Shown piece by piece: positions 6,491 through 7,064 of a stretch of DNA of 7,064 nucleotides. The stretch covers positions 1-7,064 of the forward strand of contig CAZCZJ010000102.1 in the NCBI GenBank assembly GCA_964503235.1, written 5' to 3'. Numbering within the stretch: the first letter of the stretch is position 1; each line of letters opens with the position of its first letter. The position numbers and the translations under genes were made by a program. A model generated the notes under the pieces. It worked only from the letters and a program-made list of their open reading frames with translations. It searched no databases and was not told where the DNA came from. This DNA is from W425 sp964503235. GTDB lineage: Bacteria; Chloroflexota; Dehalococcoidia; Dehalococcoidales; RBG-16-60-22.

Positions 6491-6526
6491 CTGTCATTGC
6501 GAGGAGCGTAGCGACGAAGCAATCTC
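6491..6526. repeat. Dispersed intergenic repeat (ATTGCGAGGAGCG type)
   Basis: Contains CATTGCGAGGAGCG followed by GCGACGAAGCAATCTC. The outer ATTGC (6496-6500) and GCAAT (6519-6523) are inverted, giving an imperfect hairpin. From memory, near-identical elements recur between genes in Chloroflexota, Deltaproteobacteria and several other groups. Only one copy is in this window. It lies between the operon terminator and the cupin promoter. Confidence 0.65.
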
Positions 6527-6547
6527 CACCTCCCACCCCACATTTTC

Positions 6548-6576
6548 TTGACTGGCTCGCGTAACTCGGATATCAT
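6548..6576 (+). promoter_or_regulatory. Putative promoter of the cupin gene
   Basis: TTGACT (6548-6553), a 17-base spacer and TATCAT (6571-6576): five of six bases match at each box with ideal spacing. The expected start is near 6583, giving a leader of about 33 bases before the ATG at 6616. Confidence 0.7.
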
Positions 6577-6579
6577 GAC

Positions 6580-6602
6580 TTATACGCAATCCCTGTGTAT
6601 AA
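6580..6602 (+). promoter_or_regulatory. Stem-loop at the transcript start of the cupin gene
   Basis: TTATACGCA (6580-6588) pairs with TGTGTATAA (6594-6602) around the loop ATCCC; nine pairs in RNA, one of them G-U. It begins just after the -10 box and its end touches the AAAGGAGGTG ribosome site (6601-6610). It could be a 5' stabilising hairpin, a control on ribosome access, or an operator just downstream of the promoter. The structure is seen; the role is inference. Confidence 0.45.
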
Positions 6603-6615
6603 AGGAGGTGTACCC

Positions 6616-7064
6616 ATGCCAGCATCGAGATACGATAAATACGTTGTTCGTAAGCCTGCCATCGTTACCGGCGATTATCAGGATGAAATCCCGGATACGG
6701 ACAAGATACCGGTTAGCAGTCCCGTGGACACCGGACCCAGGGTTATCTTTTCGCCCGACCGCATCAAAGAAGGCAATTCGATAATCGAATACGGCATAAT
6801 CTCGGGTGACGTTACCATCGGAGATGGCTTTATCACCGAACCCCATAAGCACGACTACGAAGAGATATTCGTCTTCCTGGGAACCGACCCCGGGGATACC
6901 ACGGATTTAGGCGCTGAGGTTGAGTTCTGGCTGGGAGAAGGCTCGGAGAGGGATAAGGTCATCATCAATACCTCATCGAGTATCTACGTCCCGCCCGGCC
7001 TGGCCCATTTCCCGCAGATTTGGCGTAATGTCGTCCGGCCTGTGATGACCATCGTCGTTATGCC
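6616..7064 (+). CDS. Cupin-domain protein (C-terminus beyond window)
   Basis: The first 149 codons of a probable metal-binding cupin. Cupin motif 1 is clear at residues 71-89: G71, five residues, H77-K-H79, then E83 and a following G. Motif 2 is at about 123-138: IYVPPGLAH with H131, followed by N138. H77, H79, E83 and H131 are the expected metal ligands of the beta-barrel. An N-terminal segment of about 40 residues (MPASRYDKYVVRKP and onwards) precedes the barrel, and no signal peptide is present, so the protein is likely cytoplasmic. The acidic insert between strands (TDPGDTTDLGAEVEFWLGEG) is a little longer than in minimal cupins. The reaction cannot be named; cupins include dioxygenases, isomerases and pure binding proteins. 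The ATG at 6616 has AAAGGAGGTG seven bases upstream. It has its own promoter after a strong terminator, so it is not in the surface-protein operon. Confidence 0.82.
   Translation, partial: MPASRYDKYVVRKPAIVTGDYQDEIPDTDKIPVSSPVDTGPRVIFSPDRIKEGNSIIEYGIISGDVTIGDGFITEPHKHDYEEIFVFLGTDPGDTTDLGAEVEFWLGEGSERDKVIINTSSSIYVPPGLAHFPQIWRNVVRPVMTIVVM

Noticed and set aside
6580..6852. Minus-strand open frame over the cupin gene
   Set aside because: It is antisense to a gene with clear cupin motifs and a strong ribosome site, and its own translation shows no recognisable domain.
1..7064. CRISPR array or defence system
   Set aside because: No regularly spaced direct repeats and no nuclease, helicase or toxin-antitoxin motifs were found in any frame.

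Overview
The window reads as bacterial DNA of middling GC content with strong Shine-Dalgarno sites. My best guess is Chloroflexota, class Dehalococcoidia or a close relative, probably from a metagenome-assembled genome. This rests on the look of the surface proteins, the cupin protein and the phage head proteins, recalled from memory and not searched, so confidence is moderate. The run of exactly 100 N shows this is a scaffold and not finished sequence.

Left part (1-2481, minus strand): a tailed-phage head module, transcribed leftwards. In transcription order it holds a small cysteine-cluster/helix-turn-helix protein (2481-2128), an SPP1 gp6-type portal protein (2114-708), a coiled-coil scaffold protein (695-216) and the first 53 codons of a major capsid protein (160 to the window edge). 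The genes are 9 to 55 bases apart and appear to form one operon. No terminase large subunit precedes the portal, where one would normally be expected. The putative promoter of this operon overlaps a near-palindrome resembling a Gram-positive LexA (SOS) box.

Middle (2482-6473, plus strand): a divergent promoter region, then two paralogous surface-protein genes 21 bases apart. Both encode a signal peptide, four IPT/TIG-type beta-sandwich repeats, one or two fibronectin-III-like domains, a C-terminal membrane helix and a short tail with the shared motif GRRTAF. The second gene is split by the N run. The 55 bases on either side of the gap are identical, and collapsing that overlap restores a single 560-codon reading frame, so the break is almost certainly an assembly artefact. 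A perfect 12-bp terminator hairpin with nine T closes this operon.

Right part (6474-7064): a dispersed intergenic repeat of the ATTGCGAGGAGCG type, a good sigma-70-like promoter with a 9-bp stem-loop at its expected transcript start, and the first 149 codons of a metal-binding cupin protein that runs off the window.

The surface-protein pair and the cupin gene look like host genes. The phage module probably ends in the divergent region near 2482-2650, but no attachment site, integrase or tRNA is visible to prove that boundary.
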